Positions 15,581-25,741 of a DNA stretch of 43,420 nucleotides are shown piece after piece; positions within the stretch are counted from its first letter, which is position 1, and every line of letters begins with the position of its first letter. Made by a program: the position numbers and the translations under genes. A model generated the notes under the pieces. It made no database searches and was not told the DNA's origin. It saw only the letters and a list, made by a program, of their open reading frames with translations. Where the stretch lies: the NCBI RefSeq assembly GCF_005404945.1, contig NZ_BJDG01000028.1, forward strand, positions 1-43,420. The letters run 5' to 3'. The DNA is from Lactiplantibacillus pingfangensis (GTDB lineage Bacteria > Bacillota > Bacilli > Lactobacillales > Lactobacillaceae).

Positions 15581-16441
15581 ATGACAGCAACAATTAAATT
15601 AAATGATGGTAATGAAATTCCAGTTATCGGTTTCGGCACCTTTCAAATTCCGAATGATGGGTCAACTTATCGCGCGGTTAGTGACGCTTTAAAGTTGGGT
15701 TATCGCCATATTGACACCGCGGTGGCTTACTTTAATGAAGCCGAAGTTGGGCGAGCCATTAAAGATAGCGGCATTCCTCGAGATCAAATTTGGGTGACCA
15801 GTAAATTATGGCTGCAAGATTTTGGCTTTGAAGCAGCTACCAAAGCCATTGAGACTTCCTTAACGAAACTAGGCTTGGATTATATGGATCTTTACTTGAT
15901 TCATCAGCCTTATGGTGACGTTCCTGGTGCTTGGCGGGCAATGGAAGCGGCGAAGCAAGCCGGCAAGATTAGGTCCATTGGTGTTTCCAACATGACAACT
16001 AAAATTTGGCAAAGCTTTGTTCCACAATTTGTGACGAAGCCGGCTGTGAACCAAGTGGAATTTAATCCCTACTTTCAACAGCGCCCACTGCGGGAGTTGC
16101 TGGCCGCGGATGAGGTTAAATTAGAAGCATGGGCACCGTTAGGACAAGGTAATCAGGCTTTATTAAATGAACCAGTGATTACAAAACTCGCTGAAAAGTA
16201 TGGCAAGGATGCCGGACAAATTATTTTGCGCTTTGAAAATCAAAGTGGCATTATCGTCTTTCCAAAGTCCGTACATCCAGCGCGCATCAAAAGTAATCTG
16301 GAGATTTTTGATTTTGAGCTGACGACATCCGAAATGACAGCGATTGAACAATTAGATACGGATCATGGCCAACATAATCCCGATGCTGACGGGGTTCAAG
16401 CTATCTTGTTGTCAGCTTTCGATGTTCATGCCGATAATTAA
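15581..16441 (+). CDS. Aldo/keto reductase (tandem paralog)
   Basis: A protein of 286 residues with Asp45, Tyr50, Lys75 and His108 as in the upstream AKR. The first part of the barrel is very similar in the two proteins, while the substrate loops near the C-terminus differ, so the two enzymes probably have different substrates. FPKSVHPARI marks the NADPH phosphate site. AAGGAG lies 6 nt before the ATG, and the gene is cotranscribed with its neighbour. It ends with a terminator at 16481. Confidence 0.93.
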   Translation: MTATIKLNDGNEIPVIGFGTFQIPNDGSTYRAVSDALKLGYRHIDTAVAYFNEAEVGRAIKDSGIPRDQIWVTSKLWLQDFGFEAATKAIETSLTKLGLDYMDLYLIHQPYGDVPGAWRAMEAAKQAGKIRSIGVSNMTTKIWQSFVPQFVTKPAVNQVEFNPYFQQRPLRELLAADEVKLEAWAPLGQGNQALLNEPVITKLAEKYGKDAGQIILRFENQSGIIVFPKSVHPARIKSNLEIFDFELTTSEMTAIEQLDTDHGQHNPDADGVQAILLSAFDVHADN

Positions 16442-16480
16442 GTTGTTTTGAAGTAGTGGTCTAATGATAAGAATGGATTC

Positions 16481-16524
16481 AAAAGCGACACTAATCAGTT
16501 TTTAACTGATGGCGGCGCTTTTTT
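16481..16524 (+). terminator. Terminator of the AKR operon
   Basis: A stem from AAAAGCG...CGCTTTT with an inner ATCAGT/ACTGAT hairpin, followed by a T run. Confidence 0.8.
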
Positions 16525-16582
16525 GGTCTAAGCCATTTTTAGTGATTAATCTGTACATTGCGATAATTAATGAGGTGTAGTT

Positions 16583-16591
16583 TGCTATAAT
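16583..16591 (+). promoter_or_regulatory. Extended -10 promoter
   Basis: TGCTATAAT (TATAAT at 16586-16591) lies 38 nt before the start of the fusion gene. No good -35 is seen, as expected of extended -10 promoters. Confidence 0.55.
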
Positions 16592-16628
16592 TAAGATTAT
16601 TAATTGGATCAGACATGCGGAGGAATCA

Positions 16629-17789
16629 ATGAAAAAGCAGGATTATCAATTAACAATCCCGGCAGAAATCGGGGAACAATTTAAACTTAAAGATCAAGAT
16701 TCGGCGAAATTGATTGTTAAACGGGGACGCTTAGTCGTACAGTTTGAGGACTCACGCCTGAGTATTTTTCAAAAGCGCGTCTGGATGTGGCCGGTCTTAA
16801 TGGCTCTATTTGCCAGCATTGGTTATTATATTTATTGTTTAACACAAAATATCAGATCAGTGGCATTAAGTGGTGATAGCTCGCTAGCAACCGCGATTAT
16901 TGTCATCGGCGTCAGTATGGGAATGCTGCTGTTCGCAGGATTCTTCATTCATGACCGCAATAATCCACATAATCATTTTAGTAAAAATATTTATTGGCGA
17001 AACTTTCCAGTCATTGTGCTTTCCTTTGCTTTAATTTTGGCGTTAATCTTGATTGGTGCCATGTGGTTATTAGGGGTCATCTTTAATGGCGCCAGATTTG
17101 ACTTTTTCACGGCCAGTATCATTTTATTTGTTTTTGGGGTGGTCACGAACTTTGCAATGGTGTACGTCTCACTCATCGTTGATGCGAGCTTGTTATCAAC
17201 CGTCTTAACGTTGGTAATTATTAGTGGTGTCGCGATTTCAATGGCGGTGAATAATCAACGTTATTGGTGGCAGCACAATTTGAGCTTTTTGGGTACTAAG
17301 AATGCCTCAAGTGGCTGGGGCTTTAACGCGACGTTGATCTTTGCGGCGTTATTGATGATTGCCTTGGTGGACTATTTATTTGTCAGCTTGCATCATGCGT
17401 TTCCACGGTCACGGCGATTATTTGTGTTGCGGGTGCTGCTGACTGTCACCGCGGTCGATTTAGGCCTAGTAGGGGTCTTTCCGAATAATGCTTGGTCTCA
17501 TGAGGTTCATGATCAGTTTGCGATTATTTTAGTTTACTTGATTATTGCGTTAATCATCGGGATTCGTTGGCTATTACCAAATGTGTCCAAGGATTTTCTC
17601 CATTTATCATACGGCGTGGGCGTGGCGTTAGTCGTCGCGGAAATTCTATTTCAGGGGATTGGCTACTTTTCACTGACTGCTTTTGAGGTTGTTGGCTTCT
17701 TGATGGCCTTTGGCTGGTTACTGATGTTGTTGGATCGAATCGAGTCGCTGATTGATACCGGGATTGAAAGTAAGATCACGAAAAAATGA
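16629..17789 (+). CDS. AbrB-like N-terminus fused to ten-helix membrane domain (possibly DUF998)
   Basis: A 386-residue protein of two parts. Residues 1-42 (LTIPAEIGEQFKLKDQDSAK, then LIVKRGRLVVQ) resemble the swapped-hairpin SpoVT/AbrB DNA-binding fold. Residues 50-375 contain about ten membrane helices, and the FPNNAWSHEVHD loop near residue 288 recalls DUF998 membrane proteins. An AbrB-type domain at the cytosolic end of a membrane protein would be a membrane-tethered regulator, but the hairpin could equally be a protein-binding module. GGAGG at 16619-16623 supports the ATG. The gene is flanked by terminators and so stands alone. The family call is tentative. Confidence 0.65.
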   Translation: MKKQDYQLTIPAEIGEQFKLKDQDSAKLIVKRGRLVVQFEDSRLSIFQKRVWMWPVLMALFASIGYYIYCLTQNIRSVALSGDSSLATAIIVIGVSMGMLLFAGFFIHDRNNPHNHFSKNIYWRNFPVIVLSFALILALILIGAMWLLGVIFNGARFDFFTASIILFVFGVVTNFAMVYVSLIVDASLLSTVLTLVIISGVAISMAVNNQRYWWQHNLSFLGTKNASSGWGFNATLIFAALLMIALVDYLFVSLHHAFPRSRRLFVLRVLLTVTAVDLGLVGVFPNNAWSHEVHDQFAIILVYLIIALIIGIRWLLPNVSKDFLHLSYGVGVALVVAEILFQGIGYFSLTAFEVVGFLMAFGWLLMLLDRIESLIDTGIESKITKK

Positions 17790-17790
17790 A

Positions 17791-17832
17791 AAAAGACCGT
17801 TGCCAGTAAAAATTAGGCAACGGTCTTTTTTA
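17791..17832. terminator. Strong terminator after the fusion gene
   Basis: AAAAGACCGTTGCC (17791-17804) and GGCAACGGTCTTTT (17816-17829) are exactly complementary, with T and A flanks. Confidence 0.9.
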
Positions 17833-17921
17833 GTTATTAAAGGTTGAAGACTGGCAATCGCTAGTAATTACCGTCATGTCAATGATTAGGACATGAAGAT
17901 TGGTTGACACGGCTGTCTCCA

Positions 17922-18093
17922 GTCGCCACTGATAACATGCGGCCGTGGGACCGGGTCAAGCCTGAGGAACGTTTTGGCCCTCGCCCGGAACCCTTGCACA
18001 AATCGCAAGTGTCCCGGACCGTCCGTGGCGTAACGCCGGCAAGGAACATGCCGACCCAACGCCACGGTCACGACCGATGGGATCAGCGGCGAC
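17922..18093. repeat. Structured intergenic element B (homolog of element A)
   Basis: The outer stem GTCGCCACTGAT (17922-17933) pairs with ATCAGCGGCGAC (18082-18093) with one mismatch. The inner helices follow those of element A: a GGGTCAAG/TTTGGCCC hairpin, a CCGGAACCCTTGC/GCAAGTGTCCCGG hairpin with loop ACAAATC, and GTGGCG/CGCCAC enclosing CGGCA/TGCCG. The conserved part begins GATAACATGCGG. The outer stem sequence differs from A yet still pairs. Flanking TCCRG words occur on both sides in A and in B. The remaining sequence to 18335 shows nothing nameable. Confidence 0.8.
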
Positions 18094-18335
18094 TTCCGGC
18101 TAATTTAACTGTTTTTAGGTTAGGTATAGTAGCGGCAGGCAGCGTTGGATTACCACATTAGGAAGGCTAAAGCTAGTTGAAAGCTACCTGATAACAATGA
18201 TAAGTTAGTGTCGATTGTGGTAGTAAGATGAAATGATGGGATTATTTTCCAGCTGATTAATTGGCCTAGTCCGCATGGAGACGGCAATCTTTGGAAAGAC
18301 TGACGAAATTGAGTCTGAAAGCGCAAATAAAATCC

Positions 18336-18364
18336 TTGCAATCGTTTTCTCTCGCCGTTATACT
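18336..18364 (+). promoter_or_regulatory. licT: licT promoter with overlapping cre box
   Basis: TTGCAA (18336-18341), a 17-nt spacer and TATACT (18359-18364). TTGCAATCGTTTTCT (18336-18350) matches the CcpA consensus WTGNAANCGNWNNCW at every position and covers the -35, so CcpA would exclude polymerase. A weaker cre-like word lies at 18315-18329. Confidence 0.85.
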
Positions 18365-18380
18365 AGGAAATTGTAAATAA

Positions 18381-18415
18381 GGATTGTTACCGCTAACGCG
18401 TTAGTGGGCAAAACC
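18381..18415 (+). promoter_or_regulatory. RAT antiterminator 1 (LicT target) before licT
   Basis: GGATTGTTACCG and TGGGCAAAACC enclose CTAACGCGTTAG, the layout of the BglG/LicT ribonucleic antiterminator. The last bases overlap the left arm of the following terminator, so the two folds are exclusive. Confidence 0.85.
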
Positions 18416-18484
18416 TGATGATTTTGAAGACCGTGATATACTAGTAACTATCACTGGTCACAAAATCGTTAGGTTTTTATTTTT
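18410..18484 (+). terminator. Conditional terminator in the licT leader
   Basis: AAAACCTGATGATTTTG (18410-18426) pairs with CAAAATCGTTAGGTTTT (18461-18477), enclosing a GACC(G)TGATA/TATCAC(T)GGTC inner stem, and is followed by TTATTTTT. It is disrupted when LicT stabilises the RAT. Confidence 0.88.
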
Positions 18485-18509
18485 GGCCACGAGTTGAGAG
18501 GTGTGAAGC

Positions 18510-19355
18510 ATGCAAATCAAAAAAGTTTTTAATAACAATGTGTTGCTTGCTGAGCAACAGGGTCACGAAGTTGTTTTAATTGGCAAAGGCATCGGTTTTC
18601 AAAAGAAAACGGGAGACCGGGTTGATGAAAGTTTAGTGACAAAAACTTACACACCGACCGCTGACAATTGGTTGAAAAACTTTCAAGCGCTAATGAGCGA
18701 TATTGAACCTGACTATTTTGAACTCACGTCTGAAATTATTGATTTAGCTGAGCAACGGCTTAATACGACCTTTAACGGCTACTTGTTGATTTCGTTGACA
18801 GATCACATCCATTTTGCGGTCTACCGGCATCAGCGGCAGATGGATATTAAAAATGAGATATTGTGGGAAATCAAACGAATCTATCATCAAGAATATGAAG
18901 TGGGGCGTCAGGCGTTAGCGCTAATTAAGGACCGGTTCAAGGTTCAGTTGCCGGATGATGAAGCTGGGTTTATTGCGATGAAATTCGTAGAAAACAGCCT
19001 GTCAGATTCTAATGGGGATCAAACCGTGGCAATGACGAAATTGATCAATGATATTTTGAATATCGTGAAGTACCAATTGTCATTGACGATGAGTGAAGAT
19101 AGCTTGAGCTTACAACGCTTCTTAGTCCATTTACGTTTCTTTGCTGAGCGCTTGACGCTGAAACAAGCGGATAAGTCGGCCGGTACAGAGGACGAATTCT
19201 TATTTGAACACGTGTCACAAAAGTATCCACAAGCCTTCGCGTGTGTGGCAAAAATTGTGGCTTTCATTCAGAAAACGACGGCTCAGCCGGTGTCGATGAA
19301 TGAACAGATTTATTTAACAATTCATATTCAACGCATGTTGAATGAAGCACAATAA
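18510..19355 (+). CDS. licT: LicT/BglG-family transcriptional antiterminator
   Basis: An RNA-binding antiterminator of 281 residues. The CAT RNA-binding domain is at 1-55 (MQIKKVFNNNVLLAE), PRD1 at about 65-170 and PRD2 at about 172-280. When beta-glucosides are present the dephosphorylated PRD1 (and HPr-phosphorylated PRD2) lets it bind RATs and prevent termination. Candidate phospho-histidines are His99 in PRD1, and a His in LVHLRFF and one in YLTIHIQ in PRD2. At the second PRD1 site (LicT His159, in IALH) this protein has Lys158 (IAMK), so PRD1 has one of its two usual histidines. RATs lie before its own gene and before bglP, so it controls itself and the downstream PTS and glucosidase. 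Confidence 0.93.
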   Translation: MQIKKVFNNNVLLAEQQGHEVVLIGKGIGFQKKTGDRVDESLVTKTYTPTADNWLKNFQALMSDIEPDYFELTSEIIDLAEQRLNTTFNGYLLISLTDHIHFAVYRHQRQMDIKNEILWEIKRIYHQEYEVGRQALALIKDRFKVQLPDDEAGFIAMKFVENSLSDSNGDQTVAMTKLINDILNIVKYQLSLTMSEDSLSLQRFLVHLRFFAERLTLKQADKSAGTEDEFLFEHVSQKYPQAFACVAKIVAFIQKTTAQPVSMNEQIYLTIHIQRMLNEAQ

Positions 19356-19363
19356 TCATATCG

Positions 19364-19392
19364 GGATTGTAACTATTTAATTAGGCAAAACC
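19364..19392 (+). promoter_or_regulatory. RAT antiterminator 2 before bglP
   Basis: GGATTGTAACTA and TAGGCAAAACC enclose TTTAAT, 29 nt in all, the canonical LicT RAT length. It starts 8 nt after the licT stop and overlaps the next terminator at 19387-19392. Confidence 0.85.
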
Positions 19393-19446
19393 CAAGTGAT
19401 TCACTGGACGTCTGTCATGACGACCAGTGGGTGACTTGGGTTTTTA
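19387..19446 (+). terminator. Conditional terminator before bglP
   Basis: AAACCCAAGT...CACTGG pairs with CCAGTG...ACTTGGGTTT and is followed by TTTAG. It is mutually exclusive with RAT 2. Confidence 0.88.
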
Positions 19447-19468
19447 GTTTTTTAGGAGGAAGAGAAGT

Positions 19469-22788
<3,320 letters not shown>

Positions 22789-22840
22789 AACCTACCCACG
22801 GTTATCTGCCGCCATAGCTGTGGGCCCTTGTGAGCCAATC

Positions 22841-22879
22841 AAAAATACCGCCAACGAAAAATTAGTTGGCGGTATTTTT
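22841..22879. terminator. Bidirectional terminator between bglA and a convergent gene
   Basis: AAAAATACCGCCAAC (22841-22855) and GTTGGCGGTATTTTT (22865-22879) are perfect arms. The stop codon of the minus-strand gene (22862-22864) lies in the loop. A weaker CCCAC/GTGGG stem is at 22796-22824. Confidence 0.9.
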
Positions 22880-23410
22880 GTGTGCGACGATGAGTGCATT
22901 GGGGAGCATGTGCCGGACTTTCATAGCCGCATGATCGGTGTTGAGCTGCTTAATAATCGTGTCTAAATCGGTACTTTCAGTCATATCATCACGAAACGAG
23001 TGCACGACGAAACTATGATAAGTGACATTGCCGGTATTTGATAAGGCAAACCAGTTTGGCTGAACCAATTTAGCGCCTTTTTTGATGTCCATATCTGGCC
23101 AAACGAGGACTTTAGTGCCATCAGTGATTGGATACTGTTCAAGTTGCCAGCCCAAGTCAAAATTGGAGACTTCCTGCCAGCGCTGAATTTTACTATGTTT
23201 AATCGCATAGTAGACAATGCTACAATATTTCAGCTTCGGGCTACGGTTGAGTTCAGCTCTAGTGAGTGAGCGGTATTTAGGCTTCGTCTTGACCGCAGTT
23301 TTAGCAGGCTTCGTTGGTTGCTGCTGCGGTTGTTGGTGGAATAGCAACCAGCCCCCACCAATCGCCACAAGAATTAGTAGTGGCAGACCAAATCTAATGA
23401 TTTTTTTCAA
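22862..23410 (-). CDS. Secreted or membrane-anchored hypothetical protein
   Basis: A protein of 182 residues with an N-terminal membrane helix (about 5-24), a Gln/Pro/Thr/Lys-rich linker to about residue 45 (HQQPQQQPTKPAKTAVKTKP) and an extracellular domain of about 135 residues, including YCSIVYYAIKHSKIQRW. No family is recognised; it resembles small lactobacillar secreted proteins with no assigned role. It starts with TTG at 23410 with a weak AAGAAG upstream. Its 3' end reaches into the loop of the shared terminator. No partner gene is adjacent. Confidence 0.7.
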   Translation of the reverse strand: MKKIIRFGLPLLILVAIGGGWLLFHQQPQQQPTKPAKTAVKTKPKYRSLTRAELNRSPKLKYCSIVYYAIKHSKIQRWQEVSNFDLGWQLEQYPITDGTKVLVWPDMDIKKGAKLVQPNWFALSNTGNVTYHSFVVHSFRDDMTESTDLDTIIKQLNTDHAAMKVRHMLPNALIVAHKNTAN

Positions 23411-23480
23411 GATTAACAGACTTCTTTCAGTTGAAATGTGCGTTTTTAATGATCAGGATGTTTCTCTTGCCACTCTGGTT

Positions 23481-23607
23481 GGCCCGAAATCGGCTGGAAC
23501 GTGGTGGCCACGTTTGGAAGCCAAAAGGCGGTCTTCCAAGCCGGGCTTTTTCTAAGCCGGAAAATCACCGGCTAAGAAAAACGACACCACTGAGCCAATT
23601 TCGGACC
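23481..23607. repeat. Structured intergenic element C
   Basis: The outer stem GGCCCGAAATCGGCT (23481-23495) pairs with AGCCAATTTCGGACC (23593-23607) at 13 of 15 positions. Inside are GTGGT/ACCAC, a hairpin TTGGAAG/CTTCCAA with loop CCAAAAGGCGGT, and a long hairpin TTTTTCTAAGCCGG/CCGGCTAAGAAAAA with loop AAAATCA. It is homologous to the reverse complement of element D. The stretch 23411-23480 holds nothing clear. The element could be a non-coding RNA gene or a mobile repeat. Confidence 0.75.
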
Positions 23608-23668
23608 GCCCGGCGTTAGGAACAGTCTAAATTCGTGATTGATCAATAAAATGTGTATTTAGCCGAGA

Positions 23669-23806
23669 GGTTGGGTTCTAAAATGCTCAGCCATGAAATT
23701 GGTCTTAGTGCGGGCGATCTTCCCGGGCTTAGACCAAGGTCAGTTTTGAAGACCGCTTTTTGGCTTCAAAATGGCCCATGGCGTTCCAGCATTTTAGAAC
23801 TCAACC
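23669..23806. repeat. Structured intergenic element D (inverted homolog of C)
   Basis: The outer stem 23669-23687 pairs with 23788-23806 over 19 positions, with a single GU. Inside are GCCATG/CATGGC, TTGGTCT/AGACCAA with an inner CGGG/CCCG hairpin, and GTTTTGAAG/CTTCAAAAT. Its reverse complement aligns with element C, including GGAACG, the loop CCAAAARGCGGT and CTAAGCC, while the stem sequences differ. The rest of the gap (23807-24001) is AT-rich promoter sequence for the permease, including a TTTACC/GGTAAA hairpin. Confidence 0.75.
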
Positions 23807-24001
23807 GGCAGGCGGCAAGTATATGTCGTCAGCAATCGACTTAATTAATTAAATTTAGGCGCGATAATCACATAGAGAAATTATAAACTTATTATCAAAT
23901 TTCAACGTCCTTATTTTTTACGTTCGATAGTATAAAAGTTAACTGTTAATTTACCAAGAGTGGGGTAAATAACAACAATTCAGAAACGATGGGGCGAAAT
24001 A

Positions 24002-25492
24002 ATGGCGGAAAAAGAGAATAAGATTACATTAACCGCGTTAGTCATGATGATTTTTACGACGGTGTTTGGCTTTGCCAACAGTACGGTCGCGTTTTATCTC
24101 ATGGGTTACGCGTCAATTCTGTTTTATTTATTAGCGGCGGTGCTCTTCTTTATCCCGTTTGCATTGATGATGGCAGAATATGGCGCTGCGGTCAAATCGG
24201 ATGATGGCAGTGGGATGTATCAATGGCTTCAAGTCAGTGTTAATGCAAAGTTCGCGTTCGTTGGCACTTTCATGTGGTTTGCGTCCTATATAATTTGGTT
24301 GGTCTCGACGTCTGCTAAAGTTTGGATTCCCTTTACCACGACATTCTTTGGGAGCGACCAAACGCAGAAATTTGCGCTATTTGGTCTCAATGCGACGCAG
24401 GTAATCGGGATTTTGTCCTGTTTGTGGATGATTCTCGTGACGGTGGTGTCAATCAAAGGGGTCAAAGGGATTGTCCGCGTCACTAGTTTGGGCGGAATTG
24501 CCGTGACAAGTTTGAACGCGATTTTGTTGGTCGTTTCGGGGATCATTTTAGCCTTGAATCATGGTCAATTAGCCCAACCATTTGTGCACGCACTACATTC
24601 ACCCAATCCAGATTATCAGGCACCGGTTGGTCTCATGAGTTTCGCTGTCTTTGCTATTTTTGCCTATGGCGGTTTGGAAGTCTTAGGCGGGATGGTTGAT
24701 AAGACTAAGAATCCAGAAAAAACTTTTCCACGGGGTATTATGATTTCGGCGGTCATTATTACGCTTGGTTATGCGCTGGGAATTCTTTGCTGGGGCTTTA
24801 GTACTAACTGGGATGCGGTCTTGTCAGATCCGACAACTAATATGGGAAATATTAGTTATGTGATGATGAAAAATCTCGGTTATGTATTAGGTCAGTCATT
24901 AGGGTTAACCACGGCGACGAGTACCACGATTGGACTATGGTTTGCCCGATACACGGGGCTTGGGATGTTCTTAGCCTATTCTGGCGCCTTCTTCACGTTG
25001 ACCTATTCACCTTTAAAAACGTTGATTCTGGGGACCCCGAAGTCTTTATGGCCCAAGAAATTCACTAAATTAAATAAAAATGGCATGCCAAGTTACGCGA
25101 TGATTGTCCAATGTACAGTTGTCATTGTGATCATTTTGTTAGCCTCATTTGTGACCTCGGATGCTTCGGCGTTTTATAACATTTTGACTTTAATGGCCAA
25201 CGTTTCGATGACATTACCATACTTATTCTTGCTCTATGCCTTTCCTAAATTCAAACAAAATAAGGCGATTCATAAGCCGTTCGAAGTTTATAAATCACAG
25301 ACTTGGACAACAATTATTAGCTGGGTCGTGTTCGTGGTTGTTTTGGGAGCCAATATTTTCACCCTGATCCAACCAATTTTGGAACATGGCAAGATTCAAA
25401 GTACCATTTGGATGCTTGTTGGGCCAGTAGTCTTCGGCTTACTCGGCTGGATCTGGTATGAGGTTCGGACCCGCCAAACGGTCAAGCAATAA
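24002..25492 (+). CDS. yjeM: YjeM-family amino-acid permease (glutamate/GABA-type APC transporter)
   Basis: An APC-superfamily transporter of 496 residues with about 12 helices. The N-terminus ALVMMIFTTVFGFANST and the segment FAIFAYGGLEVLGGMVDKTK recall the YjeM subgroup, and the length fits. The substrate is not known; glutamate/GABA-type exchange is inferred from the family only. A GGGG ribosome site lies before the ATG. It is monocistronic and ends in a terminator at 25502. A long GC-rich pair of elements lies upstream, which may or may not be part of its mRNA. Confidence 0.85.
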   Translation: MAEKENKITLTALVMMIFTTVFGFANSTVAFYLMGYASILFYLLAAVLFFIPFALMMAEYGAAVKSDDGSGMYQWLQVSVNAKFAFVGTFMWFASYIIWLVSTSAKVWIPFTTTFFGSDQTQKFALFGLNATQVIGILSCLWMILVTVVSIKGVKGIVRVTSLGGIAVTSLNAILLVVSGIILALNHGQLAQPFVHALHSPNPDYQAPVGLMSFAVFAIFAYGGLEVLGGMVDKTKNPEKTFPRGIMISAVIITLGYALGILCWGFSTNWDAVLSDPTTNMGNISYVMMKNLGYVLGQSLGLTTATSTTIGLWFARYTGLGMFLAYSGAFFTLTYSPLKTLILGTPKSLWPKKFTKLNKNGMPSYAMIVQCTVVIVIILLASFVTSDASAFYNILTLMANVSMTLPYLFLLYAFPKFKQNKAIHKPFEVYKSQTWTTIISWVVFVVVLGANIFTLIQPILEHGKIQSTIWMLVGPVVFGLLGWIWYEVRTRQTVKQ

Positions 25493-25501
25493 AATCAGGA
25501 G

Positions 25502-25531
25502 GAGTCTGGGACGAACCCCCAGACTCTTTTT
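25502..25531 (+). terminator. Terminator after yjeM
   Basis: GAGTCTGGG pairs with CCCAGACTC and is followed by a T run. Confidence 0.9.
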
Positions 25532-25558
25532 GTAATTCCGAATATTAATAGTCGAAAC

Positions 25559-25667
25559 GTGGAACAAAAGGCACGGATGCAACAGAGCTACGAAAACCGA
25601 ACGATTGAAAGCCCCAATCATCCGGTTTCCTAGGCTATGCTCGGTGGCAAACCGCCTTTTATCCCAC
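25559..25667. repeat. Structured intergenic element E
   Basis: Terminal arms GTGGAACAAAAGGC (25559-25572) and GCCTTTTATCCCAC (25654-25667) are inverted repeats with two mismatches. Inside, AACCG...GATTG pairs with CAATC...CGGTT. It resembles short intergenic repeats common in lactobacilli, with GTGGGANAAAAGG ends, and has no coding content. Sequence homology to A-D was not seen. Confidence 0.6.
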
Positions 25668-25679
25668 TCTTTTTATTGC

Positions 25680-25710
25680 TTGACCTCGAACGCGTTTGAG
25701 AGGGTAAAAT
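25680..25710 (+). promoter_or_regulatory. Promoter with LacI-type operator for the HAD-lacI operon
   Basis: TTGACC (25680-25685) and TAAAAT (25705-25710) are separated by 19 nt, which is longer than ideal. The spacer holds TCGAACGCGTTTGA (25686-25699), a palindrome with central CG, the classic LacI/PurR operator form. The next LacI gene probably binds here. Confidence 0.65.
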
Positions 25711-25741
25711 GAAGTTACTTAAGACGGGAGCGTGGCAATTG

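Noticed and set aside
17904-18161. An 85-codon plus-strand frame in element B
   Set aside because: Arg/Pro-rich product of the structured element; the paralogous element A does not keep the same frame.
23431-23844. Short frames inside elements C and D
   Set aside because: Not conserved between the two copies, whereas the folds are.
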